From assembly GCA_018398765.1 (NCBI GenBank), contig JAHBMJ010005766.1, forward strand, positions 7,501 through 65,416: a stretch of DNA of 57,916 bases. Direction: 5' to 3'. Numbering within the stretch: the first letter of the stretch is position 1; each line of letters begins with the position of its first letter. Of the stretch, positions 1-14,550 are shown piece by piece. A program made the translations under genes and the position numbers. The notes below the pieces were generated by a model that made no database searches, was not told where the DNA came from, and was given only the letters and a program-made list of their open reading frames with translations. This stretch comes from Chromera velia. Taxonomy: Eukaryota > Sar > Chromeraceae.

Positions 1-53
1 TTAAATTATGTATGAAAGTAAATGTGTGAAAGAATCATGCCTTATGCCTTCAG

Positions 54-734
54 GACGCCTTCGAGGCCAAGTGGACTGACTTTGGCCTGGCCATCAAGTT
101 TGATGCCCTCCGCACTCCCTCCACAGACCAGACGGGGGATGCCCTGCGATCTGCCCTTGTGGCCTTTTGGTACGATACGCAGAAGCAGGTACCCAAGCCC
201 AAGTGGGTCAACAGAACGCCCCCCGAGAGAACGTACCGACAACCCGCGTCGGCAGAGGGGGGTGCGCCGTCTCCGAAGAAAGGAGACGCGGCAGGGGACG
301 GGGGGGCGGGAGAGGGTGCGTGTGAGAATAAAATGGCTGCACCTTCCAGCTACGACATGTACATGCTGGGTGTGATCTGCTGCTCAATTGCCACAGGGAT
401 TGATTGGCCGCACATTGACAAGGCCAAAATTCGGGAGAAGGCGCTGGAGTTATTTGGGCACGGAACGCTCGTGTCTGCGTGTGGGGAGGGGAGCAGTGTG
501 AGAGACGAGAGTGATCCGAAGTTCCTTGCCAGCTTCGAGCTGGGTGCAGCACTGCATGACGGCACTGCGGGTGTTGTCTTTCGAAAGTCCTTCGAGGACA
601 CATTTGGGAAGGACTTTGGGTCTAAGCTCTTTGCACTGACGAAACAGATGTTGGATGAGGACCCGGAGGCGCGGCCTCTGCCGATGGATGCGTACAACAC
701 CCTTGGGTTCAGGAGCTACAAAAACCTGGACTGA
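54..734 (+). CDS. Protein-kinase-like protein, 3' terminal exon (partial)
   Basis: This is the last exon of a gene that begins left of the window. The exon opens after a 3' splice site (TATGCCTTCAG, ending at 53) and runs 226 codons to TGA at 732-734. Its start reads DAFEAKWTDFGLAIKFD, which contains the kinase DFG motif at 78-86. An activation-segment end reads RTPPERTY, equivalent to the APE motif. SYDMYMLGV resembles the helix-F DxWSxG segment, and MLDEDPEARP resembles the conserved C-lobe end with its Arg. The order and spacing fit the second half of a protein kinase catalytic domain. A low-complexity insertion of about 35 residues rich in Gly, Ala and Lys sits between the APE-like and helix-F motifs. 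The catalytic loop and N-lobe lie outside the window, so activity and specificity cannot be judged. The kinase call is motif-based and fairly sure; the subfamily is unknown. Confidence 0.72.
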   Translation, partial: DAFEAKWTDFGLAIKFDALRTPSTDQTGDALRSALVAFWYDTQKQVPKPKWVNRTPPERTYRQPASAEGGAPSPKKGDAAGDGGAGEGACENKMAAPSSYDMYMLGVICCSIATGIDWPHIDKAKIREKALELFGHGTLVSACGEGSSVRDESDPKFLASFELGAALHDGTAGVVFRKSFEDTFGKDFGSKLFALTKQMLDEDPEARPLPMDAYNTLGFRSYKNLD

Positions 735-1865
735 GTGAGTGAGAGAGTGAGGGGGTACATTCAGTGACTGACCGACCAACCAGCTTTTTTTTAACTTGCC
801 TCGCCTGCAGACTGTCTGACTAGCTGCCTGATGAAACTCCATTTTTTCCCTTTCATCCTGCGTGAATTCATCGCCGTTGGCAAATTCGAAACGCCCTGCA
901 GACAACGGACAAGAGTAGAAGACAGACGTTTGATCTCTACCCATTGCTTTTCCTTGTTTGACTCAGGGGCGGCGGCGTGGGTTGGGATGGGATCGGGTGC
1001 ATGGGGAGCGAGAGGACAAGAGAGCTGGATGAGACCTAGAGAATTGCATGCATGGGGGGAAATAAATGGAGGGAGGGCTTGCTGAGAGCCAATCACCGAG
1101 CAAGTAGGAAAAGGGGTGCGCAGGGTATATAGACCTAGATAGAGACAACTCGATTCGTTTCATGGTCATGTTCTATGCTTGCATAGCAATGCGAGCAGTG
1201 ATCCAGCATTAGCTGGTGGAGGTGGAGGAGGTAACGAACATTTCTTTCTTTATGCTAAATTGTGTGGTTGTGGGCATGACTTCCGTCACAATTTCTGTGA
1301 ACATATACAGGACCGAGTCTGCTTTGTATGAGCTTATATTCAAGTTCTGACGTACAACATTCCGATTCCATCGTTATTCCGTCGCTTCATAATGCAGTGA
1401 CATTGCAGTCACTGGCATACTAGACGGCGTATTTAAAAAATCCAATTCATATTTTAAAAATTCTAAATTTCTAGCTGAAATCCCTAGTGAAATCTGTAAA
1501 ATCCTGCATGTAACACTCCAGCTTAAACTCTAGTCTATTAGAAAAATCCTTCAAAATCCTAGCTTACTATATTAGCTCCTCCAGGGACTAGTCCAGGGAA
1601 GTTAGAACACTAAGTTCCCTCAATTCGAGCCAGAACTTGATCATTGAATTCAAGCCTGAGTCATATAATGATAATAATAGTTTAAATAATACTTCTGATT
1701 TAAATTCTAGCTTAAATTCTTAAGTTAAAACCTTCTGAAATTGATTTTAGAAACTGATCTAGAAACTGATATATCATTTCCTTTAGGTTTTAGCAACAAG
1801 AAGCCAGTTTTTTCCTCATATTTTCTCAAATATTTTAGGAACTATATGACTCATCACCTAGCTCA
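735..1865. other. Intergenic, AT-rich in its right half
   Basis: No convincing exon was seen. The first 350 bases are probably 3' flank of the kinase-like gene. From about 1430 the sequence is AT-rich, with scattered AAAATCCT words that resemble a degenerate relative of the palindromic element at 40611-41064. The right end abuts the 3' end of the minus-strand LRR gene. Confidence 0.5.
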
Positions 1866-4800
1866 TCACATCTCATCACTAGACTCATCACTGTCACTTT
1901 TCTCCCCAATGTAGAGGGGAGATCCGGTGCGCGACCCATCTTTCCACTTGACGAGCCTCCCGTTTGCATGAGCAGCAGCACGCAGAGCTCGAACAGAAGA
2001 ATCAAATTCCGTCTGCTTCTCTCTACTATCATCATCATCATCATCATCATCCAATCCTTCCTGCCCCTCCAAGGACAGCAACTGGAGGTCTGAAAGGGAC
2101 TGAGGCGTGAGAACATCAAAAAAAGCCGAGACCCCTTCAACGCTGATTCTGTTGTTGCTTAAATAGAGACACCTCAGCCTCGGACACTGATGTGCCGCAA
2201 AAACCTCCCCCAACTTTGAAAGCCTTCCATCGTCAATCTCACTATCACAAATACACAGCTCATCTCAATGTGAAAGTCTCCCCCCTTCAACACCCCGAGG
2301 GGAAACTCCCTTCCCTCAGGGCATCGATGAGACCTGGAAGCCCCTCAGCGTCAAAATACAGAGGGAAAACACCAAACAGATCCCCCTTCTCACACAAAAA
2401 CTTAAGAGACGGCACCTTTCCCGAACCCAGAGCTTTTACTATTGCACCCCCCGCTTGACCTGCCCCTGTCACATCAAGATGCAAAGAAACGAGTTTCGGC
2501 AATCCCTTCTCACTTTCACTGATTGCCCGCATGAATTCTCCCCACACCTCCTTCCATATGCTGTTGTTTCTAGACAATTTTAGAGACAAAACATCGGAAA
2601 GACCCCCCCGCTCACGGCATCACCTAGACCCCTCAGGCCGGCCGCAGTGAGATGGGACCCGGTCAAATCGATCTGTGACAGCTTCGGCATCTTTCCGCAC
2701 GTGAGGGCTGTTTCAATAGATGTCACTCCCTCTGCCCCCCCTGCGAACGTGTCTGACAGATCCATCTTTTCTAGGAGAGGCAACCCCGCCTCGCTGTCAA
2801 CTACCCCTCTCACAAGTGACCCCACGATGCTCCCCGTCACCGAAACCCCCCAGAGACGGAGACACCGAAGGCCGGTCAGCTCCCCTCCCTAAACACGCGG
2901 GAGAAGAGAGTGATCTCTTCATCCGTAAAATCACAGGCTAGATGCAGCTCTGACAGACGAGGGAGCTTGACAAGTCCGAGAGCGGTGAAAAACGCAGCCC
3001 TTCCCCCCCCCGCACTGGCCGCCTCATCTATCTCTTCCTCATCTGTGTGTTCCCGAACGTAATCACGCAAAGTCAATTTTCGAACAGGGCCCATTCGGCC
3101 CATCTGAAGTGCCTCACCCACCAACCTCCACCCTTCACTGTGATCATTCTCATCGGATTCGAACACGAGAGAAAGGTCAAGATGATCAAAGTGGCTTAGA
3201 GGCGATTGGGGAGCTCCGATGACTGCTTGAAAGAACATTCTTACTTTGGCGTCTCGGAGCTCAAGACTTAGTGTTCGGAGACGGGAGAACTTCCCGGCGC
3301 CGAGTAATTGGACATTCTCTTCGCTGAGAGCATTGCATCTCAACGAACCACCCTCAAGGTGTACATGAAGGTGGGGCGGGCACTCATCGGCACGCAAAGC
3401 ACCGAGAAAGATGGAGATGGCTGCACCGCCTTCATAAACTCCCTGCCAGTGCAAACTCAAAAACCGCAACTCAGGAACCGCCTCCTTCCGCAGAGCCCCC
3501 CCCAAACGACTCAGAAATCCACCGCGGCAACGATAATTCTTGTCTAGTGCAAGAATTTCCAACTTGCGCAGACTTCCCGTTATCATGGGAATGAACAGAG
3601 TCTCAAGCATCCGATCTGACAAATTACATCTCTGCAACATCAACACACGAATACCGGGCAGAGAATCAGCGCGTAGAACCGAGCACAGTTTCTCCATCAC
3701 ACCCTCCCCCTGAAACCCGACAGTTTCAACGTCTCCACTTTCAGAGACTTCCCTTCCACTGCCGCACAGAGAGTCTCAAGGCCCGCATTTCTCAGGCCCA
3801 CCCTCTCCAAATCCAAGTGGAGGAGGGACGACGCTTTCCCCTTCCCAATCCACTCTGCCAATCCCTTGATTCCTTCACTGCCAACTAAGTTGCCTGCAGG
3901 AGAGACACGAGGGGACATCAGGCACACAAAAGTGAGGAGACAGAAAAAACACAAACCCTGAAGAGAACTTTGGATCAATAGAAGGCTGCATGGGTTTTTC
4001 TTGCTCTTTTGTTGTTGCAGACCTGCCGGAAATACGCGTAGGAGTATGAGTGGAGAAAATGACTTTGTCAATCGCCGGCACTGACTCTGAGTTCCTGCTA
4101 AGCCCTTCTCCCGACCATGATAAAACCCCACCTTTTGCTGCCGATGGGATAGGTCGCGATGGAAGGAAGAGGACCGCACACACAGCAGACAAGGATGTAT
4201 AGGACACTTAGATGCTGACGGAACACAGTTACTCTTGAAGGACGAAAAATTGATATTGAGGCGCCTCCAATCGAAACTTTTAAAGGTTTGAATGACTGAC
4301 TGACCCTTCAAGACGAGTGTCTCGAGAGATGCCGGCAGGACGGCAAAGAGAACTTTCGCTTCTGAGGGACTGACGGAAGACGCTGCACGCAAAGAGGTTC
4401 AGAGAGGACAAGGAAAGGGGAATGATGCTCATATTTGAAAGAGGAATTCCCGCCATTCCAACAGAGATGTTTTACTGAATTCCTCCAGAGAACCATCCCT
4501 CAATATCCTTGAGTCTCCATCCTACACAAACACACGCTCTTGCGTTCAGAGTGCCGTCGGAAAATCAAAGAGACAGAACATGGCACCCCCAACCTACGTA
4601 CGTGCAAAGCTCAAGCTCTTAAGCGAAGGCCGCTCCTTGCCCCCTTCCTCTGAACCCGAACCACCACCCCCCTCCCCCCCTCCCACAGTCTCCAGGAAGC
4701 GACGGAGAAGCGTTAGAGCCTCGCCCTTCACCGCACGAGGACCTGCAGGAACAGAAACGACGATGCATGAGAGAGAGAGGTCAAAAGCCATGAACCTGGC

Positions 4801-5959
4801 CACCATCTTCCTTCATCATGAGAACAACCCCCAAGGAGGAGCTGCTGTTCGTTGCAGTCACACGGAACCCCCCATAGAAGCCAACCATTCAGACCACAGC
4901 GGCAAACGCCAACTAAGCAAAAACATGCGCCCCCCACTCACCCAGTTTCAGTGCCTCCACTGATTTCGGGAGCTGCTCCAGGATGAAGAAGATCTTCCGG
5001 GGGGGAAGGTTGCAACCTGCAAGTAACTCAACACAACCTAGTCAATGAATGTCAATCACATTCTCGGTCTTCGGTTCCGCTTTTTCGTTCCCGTCTCAAC
5101 CGATCGAGAGGTCGAGAAGATTTTTCACGCGCCCCCGACCCCTTTCTGAGCCACGCACAAAGGTCTGGAATGATCAAACTATCGTCTGAAAACGCAGTAC
5201 CGACATGTGCACGCAAGCACATCAATCAGGAACGAACCAGACGTCGGGGAGAACCCAACCGACTGATCTGACGCTCGGCGAGCGAAAACAGAAACAAGCA
5301 CGCAAAGAGCAATACTGCATGGGAAAAGAAAGCCCTCGACTTCCTCATGAACAATCGAGATACACAGCTAGAGTGACCAGACAGATCCAAAGACGTGAAG
5401 GGCAACCCGCGCACTTTCCCCTGCAGTGCAAGGAGTGAAGTCAGGTATGACCTTGACAAGAGGCCAACAAATCACGGATAAGGAGCGAAAAAGAAGATGC
5501 TCATGCAAGCTCCGAAGTATGTCTCTATATGTTGAGCGCGACTGGATCCTTGACGATCAGTCTGAAGAAAACGGAATGCGGGGGTGTCGAATTCAGTGAG
5601 ACGCTTTCTGCGATTTTGCAATTGAGGCACTGACTGTGCTTACCTTTTTGACCGAAGACAGGCAAAGCCATGCCATCCCATAGCCGTCACGACCAGAGGC
5701 CATCTCTGACACCTCCTGCACACGCGATCAGAAGGGAGCTGGTGAGAAGAAGAGATAGATTCCTCGCACACACTTGGGCATGTCGAGGGGTTCAGTAGTC
5801 GAGACCAACGGAGACAACCAGCGAAAGAAAGCAAGCACATCAGCAAATTGATGCCACCAACCTCGCAAGACGGCTCCATGCTCTTCACGAGCGTCCACAT
5901 TAAATTCTCTGTAGACGGCTGAACGACTCTGCTGTTGGCTCTCGTGCCTTCTCCGTCTC
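1866..5959 (-). pseudogene. Leucine-rich-repeat protein gene, 3' part frameshifted
   Basis: This is a minus-strand multi-exon gene. Phase-consistent exons are 5959-5862, 5016-4942, 4742-4602, 4382-4305 and from 3893 downward. Together they give an N-terminal segment with EEHGAVLRG, CNLPPRKIFF and ILEQLPKSVEALKL, followed by LRRs such as LETLVLKGNLVGSEGIKGL, where the 3894-4304 intron falls exactly inside Gly. The LRRs are about 28-30 residues and of ribonuclease-inhibitor style (LxxLxLxxN, EGVxxL), a protein-interaction fold. From 3700 down, the reading frame changes near 3715, 2880, 2600 and 2250, each time inside a repeat that reads normally on both sides. There is also an in-frame TGA just upstream of DELCICDSEIDDG. 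The C-terminus is acidic (an eight-Asp run from an ATC microsatellite, then SDSDESSDEM) and stops at 1866. The start codon was not found; an upstream exon ending in phase 2 is required. Either this is a decaying gene or the assembly has base errors. Confidence 0.72.
2031..2054. repeat. (ATC)n trinucleotide microsatellite
   Basis: About eight ATC units on the plus strand encode a run of Asp on the minus strand near the C-terminus of the LRR gene. This is a coding microsatellite that can change length without shifting frame. Confidence 0.85.
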
Positions 5960-6697
5960 CTGAGAAAAGCAGGGGAAGGAAAGCATGCGTGAGACGAACA
6001 GGAAAGATGGAAAATCTTACAAGCAGTTCACAGCAACAAGAACGCAGCAGGTGACTCTTCTCACCTGGCATCTTCAAGGGAACCCGAGCTTCGTGGATGA
6101 GACTTGTCAATTTTGAGGCGAGAAAAGTTTTCTCTCAGTTTTGACAAAATGCAAGAAGAGACGGTCTTAAAAGAAACGGCGACTGCAACCACGAGATTCA
6201 AGAAGAGGAAAAAGTGTCACCACGTACACATCCGTGCAAAAGGAAAGCAGGCACCTTGACTTGTGGATCTGTCGAAAGGTGGCGAAGGAAGTCGGGTGAC
6301 GAAGGATGACATGAAGGATGATGGCTCTGTCAGGATAGGAATCATGGCGTGCAGTTGGTTTAATTTCTTGTCGGCATGCCGAGGCCCTGTTATGTAACGT
6401 TATGTATAGGGCCCATTTGGAGTCTATTTTGGACCCCGGCATTACGGACCGATCCTTGGAGACGGGAGAGAGCGGAACCGTCCACAGATTCGATCAACCG
6501 ACTGAAAGCCAGTTGCTCGACACCGAGAGAAATAGTATTACTATCCATGTACAGATTCTTGCTGTTAATACATGTGCCGTACCAACAAGATTTAGCAAGC
6601 GCGCTCACAAGCACTTCAGGATTGAAAAGGCCAGGTGTCAGTCAAGGAGAGGCGAGGAGAGGAGTGGAGACGAAAGGAGACGGGTGAATTAGCAGGG
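5960..6697. promoter_or_regulatory. Head-to-head intergenic region between LRR and AHSA1-type genes
   Basis: The LRR gene reads leftward from about 5959 and the AHSA1-type gene reads rightward from 6698. The roughly 740 bases between them must hold the missing first exon of the LRR gene and both 5' flanks. No TATA box or other defined core element was recognised. The shared-promoter role is inferred from gene order only. Confidence 0.35.
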
Positions 6698-9966
<3,269 letters not shown>

Positions 9967-11778
9967 CTTGCTGATTGATCTGAGTCGAGTAACGATTCGA
10001 GTGGATTCGAGTAAACAGTGTACTAAACACACACAACCTAGCATACAACTTAAACTCACAAAATTAATCTTTTGTCGTTATACAAATATTTCATAAATGA
10101 AACATAATAGCTGTTATATTACTTATCCCTAGTTAACAGGGCTTGAATAAGCATCTTAATTTAAAAAAAAAAACAATAATAAAGAACTTTGAACAAACCT
10201 TGCCAAATCTATTTTTTTAAACCACTAGCTGTGCATCGCCTAGGTTGGGGGTAATCTTTTTTTCTAGCTTTTCTTTTTTTTTAAGCCGAGGCCTAGCTAA
10301 ACACTACTGACCGTTCCCTCTATTGACCCGAATCGGATGTTCTCTTTTTTCTCCTCCTTCTCGCTATCTTTTTTATGGCTGCTGCAGGGGGTCCATCCAG
10401 GGGAGGGGGGAGTCAACCGCCAGAAGACACGCGAGTAGAGTTCCAACCGCCCACGTGCAGAAGGAGCAGTAGAGGTCCGAGCCGAAGAGCAAGATGGTAA
10501 TCACGAGAGACGCCAACATACAAAGCAAAGGGGAGTGAAGCACAGTGAGACACAGAGCAGATACCCATATACAGTATGCTTACATGTACATGCACATGTA
10601 TATGAACAAAAACAAAACAGAGAGGGGGCAGAGAAAACGAAACCAAAAAATTGAAAGAAAAGAGAAGCCACTCGAACGTCATGAGAGAATAAAAGAAGAG
10701 CAGATACTGACCATCCACTTATATTCAACAAGCAAGCCGGCCCCTGCAGAGTTTTGGCTATGTTTTGGTTACGTCTTACCACCAAACAGCAGTAAAGAAC
10801 AAATACGGAGTGCCCTTTCTCTTGAACGAATTCAGAAAGGAACTCTGCTGAAGGATGGATTTAGCAGGTACATCTTTGATGTCCTGTAGCACACTCATAA
10901 CGTGTCATCCATCCAGCAAGCAACCATGAGGAAATGTAAGTATACATGCATGTGACTTCTTCGAGACTGATGAATGCAGAGTTTACCTCGCTTTTCTTCA
11001 CTGACCTCTTCAGGATAACCTTCTTCTTTTTCTGTTGAGCAAGCCAGTATTTTTTTTTGCGCTTCTTGGCCTTTCTGCAATAAGATACGCAAGTACAAAA
11101 CTCTTTGTCTCCGATCTATGCACAGGGAGTGGCATCCTCAATTCTAGACAGATGGATCTGGAGAGAACATTTGAATTAGAGATACAGATGGTTGAGGCAA
11201 ACTGAAAGGAATCAAGCAAGTGTGTGGCAGCCAAAAGATCGGTGGGTACAGGAGAGGCAGGGAATGACCTCCTCGGAGATCCGCAAGAAGTTGAGACATG
11301 AGCAACAACATTTAGCTGAAGGTCGAGGCGCATGCACGGATATGCACGTGATACACCCAACAGTTGGGTGAGTGCCTCGGGGGGCATCAGTGGTATTCAG
11401 TGGTTTGAGTTAACGTGATCCCGCGCGTGTCTCGACCGTGCATGTTTATATGCAAGTGCCCGCTGTCTCAGGGCCCCCGGGTCGGGCTGAGCTGCCCTCC
11501 GAGGCGAAATGTATATATATTATTTGACTCATTGCAGGGCCTTGCAGCGGACCCACGGCAGCCTCGCGGCGGCGCGCGTGGTGCAGGAAAGATGGAGACT
11601 CCGCACAGCAGGAATTATAGGGAGGAGAAGACATTGAGGACAACGCTGCCAGCGCAAGCAGAACAGGACACCTTGAGCTTGCCAGACCATGAGGAAACCG
11701 CTCTAGCCAGATCTGTCGATAAGTTCACAAAGCGTCAAAACACAGGACCGTCAAACAACAGGGAAAAAAGAAAGAACG
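9967..11778. other. Intergenic region with two weak exon candidates
   Basis: The left part (9967-10370) is AT-rich. Two exon-like stretches were seen. On the plus strand, after a 3' splice site near 10750, there is a short open stretch with ALSLERIQKGTLLKDGF that ends in TAG at 10889. On the minus strand, 11074-11006 is bounded by TTGCAG and GTCAGT and encodes the Lys-rich KAKKRKKKYWLAQQKKKK. Neither could be joined to neighbouring exons in phase, so no gene is called. Confidence 0.35.
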
Positions 11779-14509
11779 ATGAGTGAAATCGCGCTTATCA
11801 GGTACATCTCCAAGCTTCCCCCCCAGAAGCGAACACCCGGGCAGCTGGACACCCTAGAGCGCTTCCTGACAAGAAGCAACAGCTACCTGGGACAGTTTGC
11901 TGCCAAGCGCCTCATGTGCATGTCTCTCGAGTACGAGTTCTATCCCGCAGGCGCAGAGGTTGGTTTCAAAATTGACTGACCTTTACCCATGCACAGGCAA
12001 ATCTGTTGTCTATATATTTCGTTCCTGCCGATATCATTCGTCGACTGTGTGAGGCATGCCATCCGATTGTGTCAGAGCTCTGCACTCATCTTACCCCTTC
12101 TCCTACTGCCAATGCTTGTTTCAGTTGCTGCTCTTGATTGAAAGTTCCCGTTTGCACATGTCCCTCAGTTCTTTTGGTTCTTTTCCGGCATGTGCAGATC
12201 TTCACTTGGGGCGATGTTGGAGACAAGTTCTACATTATTCTCAGAGGCAGTGTGTCTGTACAGATTCCCGACCCAGTCATCTTCAAGGCGTACAAAGAAG
12301 CCCGAGAAATGCAAAAACAGAAACGACAGAAAAAACTCCGAAAAGCTCAACTGGAGCTGGAAACCGCCCCGGCAAGGCGGCTCTCTTTTCAACCCCCATC
12401 TCTGCCTGTTCCTACTCAGGCCGCACCTTCTCAGACTTCATCAAAGTCACAGGATTCCAAAATTGAAACAGAACCAACAAGAAAAGAGAAAGAAGAACAG
12501 GGAGAGACAGAAGAAAAAAATCCAGAGGTGAAAGTCGAACAAGCACTTGATGACAAACCGGACGAGGAGGCAGAGAAAGGAGGAAGGGAAGCTCCACCGC
12601 CCATTGAGGTTACCGAGGACCTCAGTGACAGCAGCGACAGCGACGCTGGAGACCAAGAAGGAGGAGACGGCGCTCATGGAGCTACCGGAGGTCTTCAACT
12701 TCCCATAGGCAGTCCTCAGCCCCCTCCCTCCACACCTGGGACCTCAGCCGCGGATATTCGAAGACGCACTCGTCGTCTGAGTGCAGACCTGCACAACGTG
12801 TTGTTCGGTGATGAGCAGAACATGGCGGGTGCAGGCGAGACAACAAAGAGCAAAAGAGAGAGCACGTTCTTCAAGGGAGACACTCCGATGCTGACTCCTG
12901 AGGAGAAGGTGAAGACTCAGAAAGAGTTGGAGGCAGAGGCAGAGAAGCAGAGGGTACTCGATACAGTGCCGTTCGTGGAAGTTGCCATGCTCTCGGCTGG
13001 GATGAGCTTCGGTGAAATGGTCCGTATTTTTGTACAAGCGCATTTCGTCTCTTGCATACATACTTCAATTCTAACATACTGATCAAGATCAAAGTCCGAC
13101 TGCCGGCCTGTTAGCTCCTCTCTGTGTCTGCGCGTTGGTCTGTCCCTGTTCGTTTATGTTGCTGTGAGTTTGTGAGTCACCGGTCAGACGGAGACAACGA
13201 TATGCTGTCAGTCCGTCTGGCTTACCATACGTATGCGTGTGTGCACCTGTCCCTGCATACCAATGCCTGTTGTGAGTAAGAGGAAAAGGAAAAGGACAGG
13301 AAAAAGAAAAGAAAGTGTGTAAAATGCGTTTTTTTTTTCAGGATGTATGTATGTATATATATATGTATGTATGTATGTATGTGTCTATGTATGTATGTGT
13401 GTATGTATGTACGCGTGAATTAATCTATGCCAGCCGAGCTGTCCGAAAACTGATGCATGAGTGCCTCTCTCTTGTCTGTGCATGTATCCGTCTATCTGTC
13501 TCTCTTTATCCTTTCTGTTAGTCTCCCTCTCTGTCTCTTTCTGTTTCTCTGCAGGCCCTCACAGTCGCCGACGCACGCGCAGCCACCATCGTAACCCGCG
13601 AAGAGTCGGAATTCCTCGTCAGTTGGTCGGCCGGTTGTTTTATTCAGAAGAGAAGAGAACAGAAGAGAAAAGAAGAATCGACCAACGAGAGTGAAAATAA
13701 CATGAAGAGGGGACACAGCGGAAAGCCCAAAGGGTAAATTGACACTCATTAGGCGTACACTAGCAGACATTCTATTCAACCCAGCTAATGAAACCCATGA
13801 ACAGGTCCACAGCTTTCCCTAACCCCTTAATTTCCTGTTCGCATATTCGTGCATGCAGACGTTGAACAGAGAGCAATTTGAGGCCTCTAGAGGTACTGCA
13901 GGAGCTACAGACCTCCAGCTACTCGCTTTCCTCCGACAGGTGAGTGAAGCATGCATTGCCGATTAATGAGAGTTGTTCGTTCATTCTTTTCAGTGGTCGG
14001 TTGCTTGCTCGCAGATGATAAAGACAAAAGAGAGAAAGGCAATCGCTTAGTGTCTGTGTTTCCCCCACCCCGACGACTGGACTCCCCTTCGTGACATGCA
14101 TCGCTTTATCGTTTTCTGTTGGTGGAAGACATATTCTGGCTGTCCTACTTGACGTGTATTTTTGGGTCTGAAAATGCGAATGTGGTTCTGCAGGTACCTT
14201 GTCTTGCGGAAGTGAGCGAGAAGTCTCTGATGGCGACGATCCCTTATTTGAAGAAGAGAGACGCGACACAGGAGGAGACCATATGCGGAGAGGGGAAGGA
14301 TTCCGACAGAGTCATCGTCAGTCGATCGAGTGTTTGAATTAAGAAGTGGGCAGGCAGGCAGTCAGGGGTCTGGGGTGTTCAGAGGGAATTGGATTGCCTT
14401 AGCCGCAAGCCGGTCTTTCTGTGTGCTTGTCCATGCACGCAGAGGCGGCTGTTTCAAGTCGATTTGAGCGCAGCTTCCTTTGGCATCGTCAACCCACATA
14501 CAAATACAC

Positions 14510-14550
<41 letters not shown>

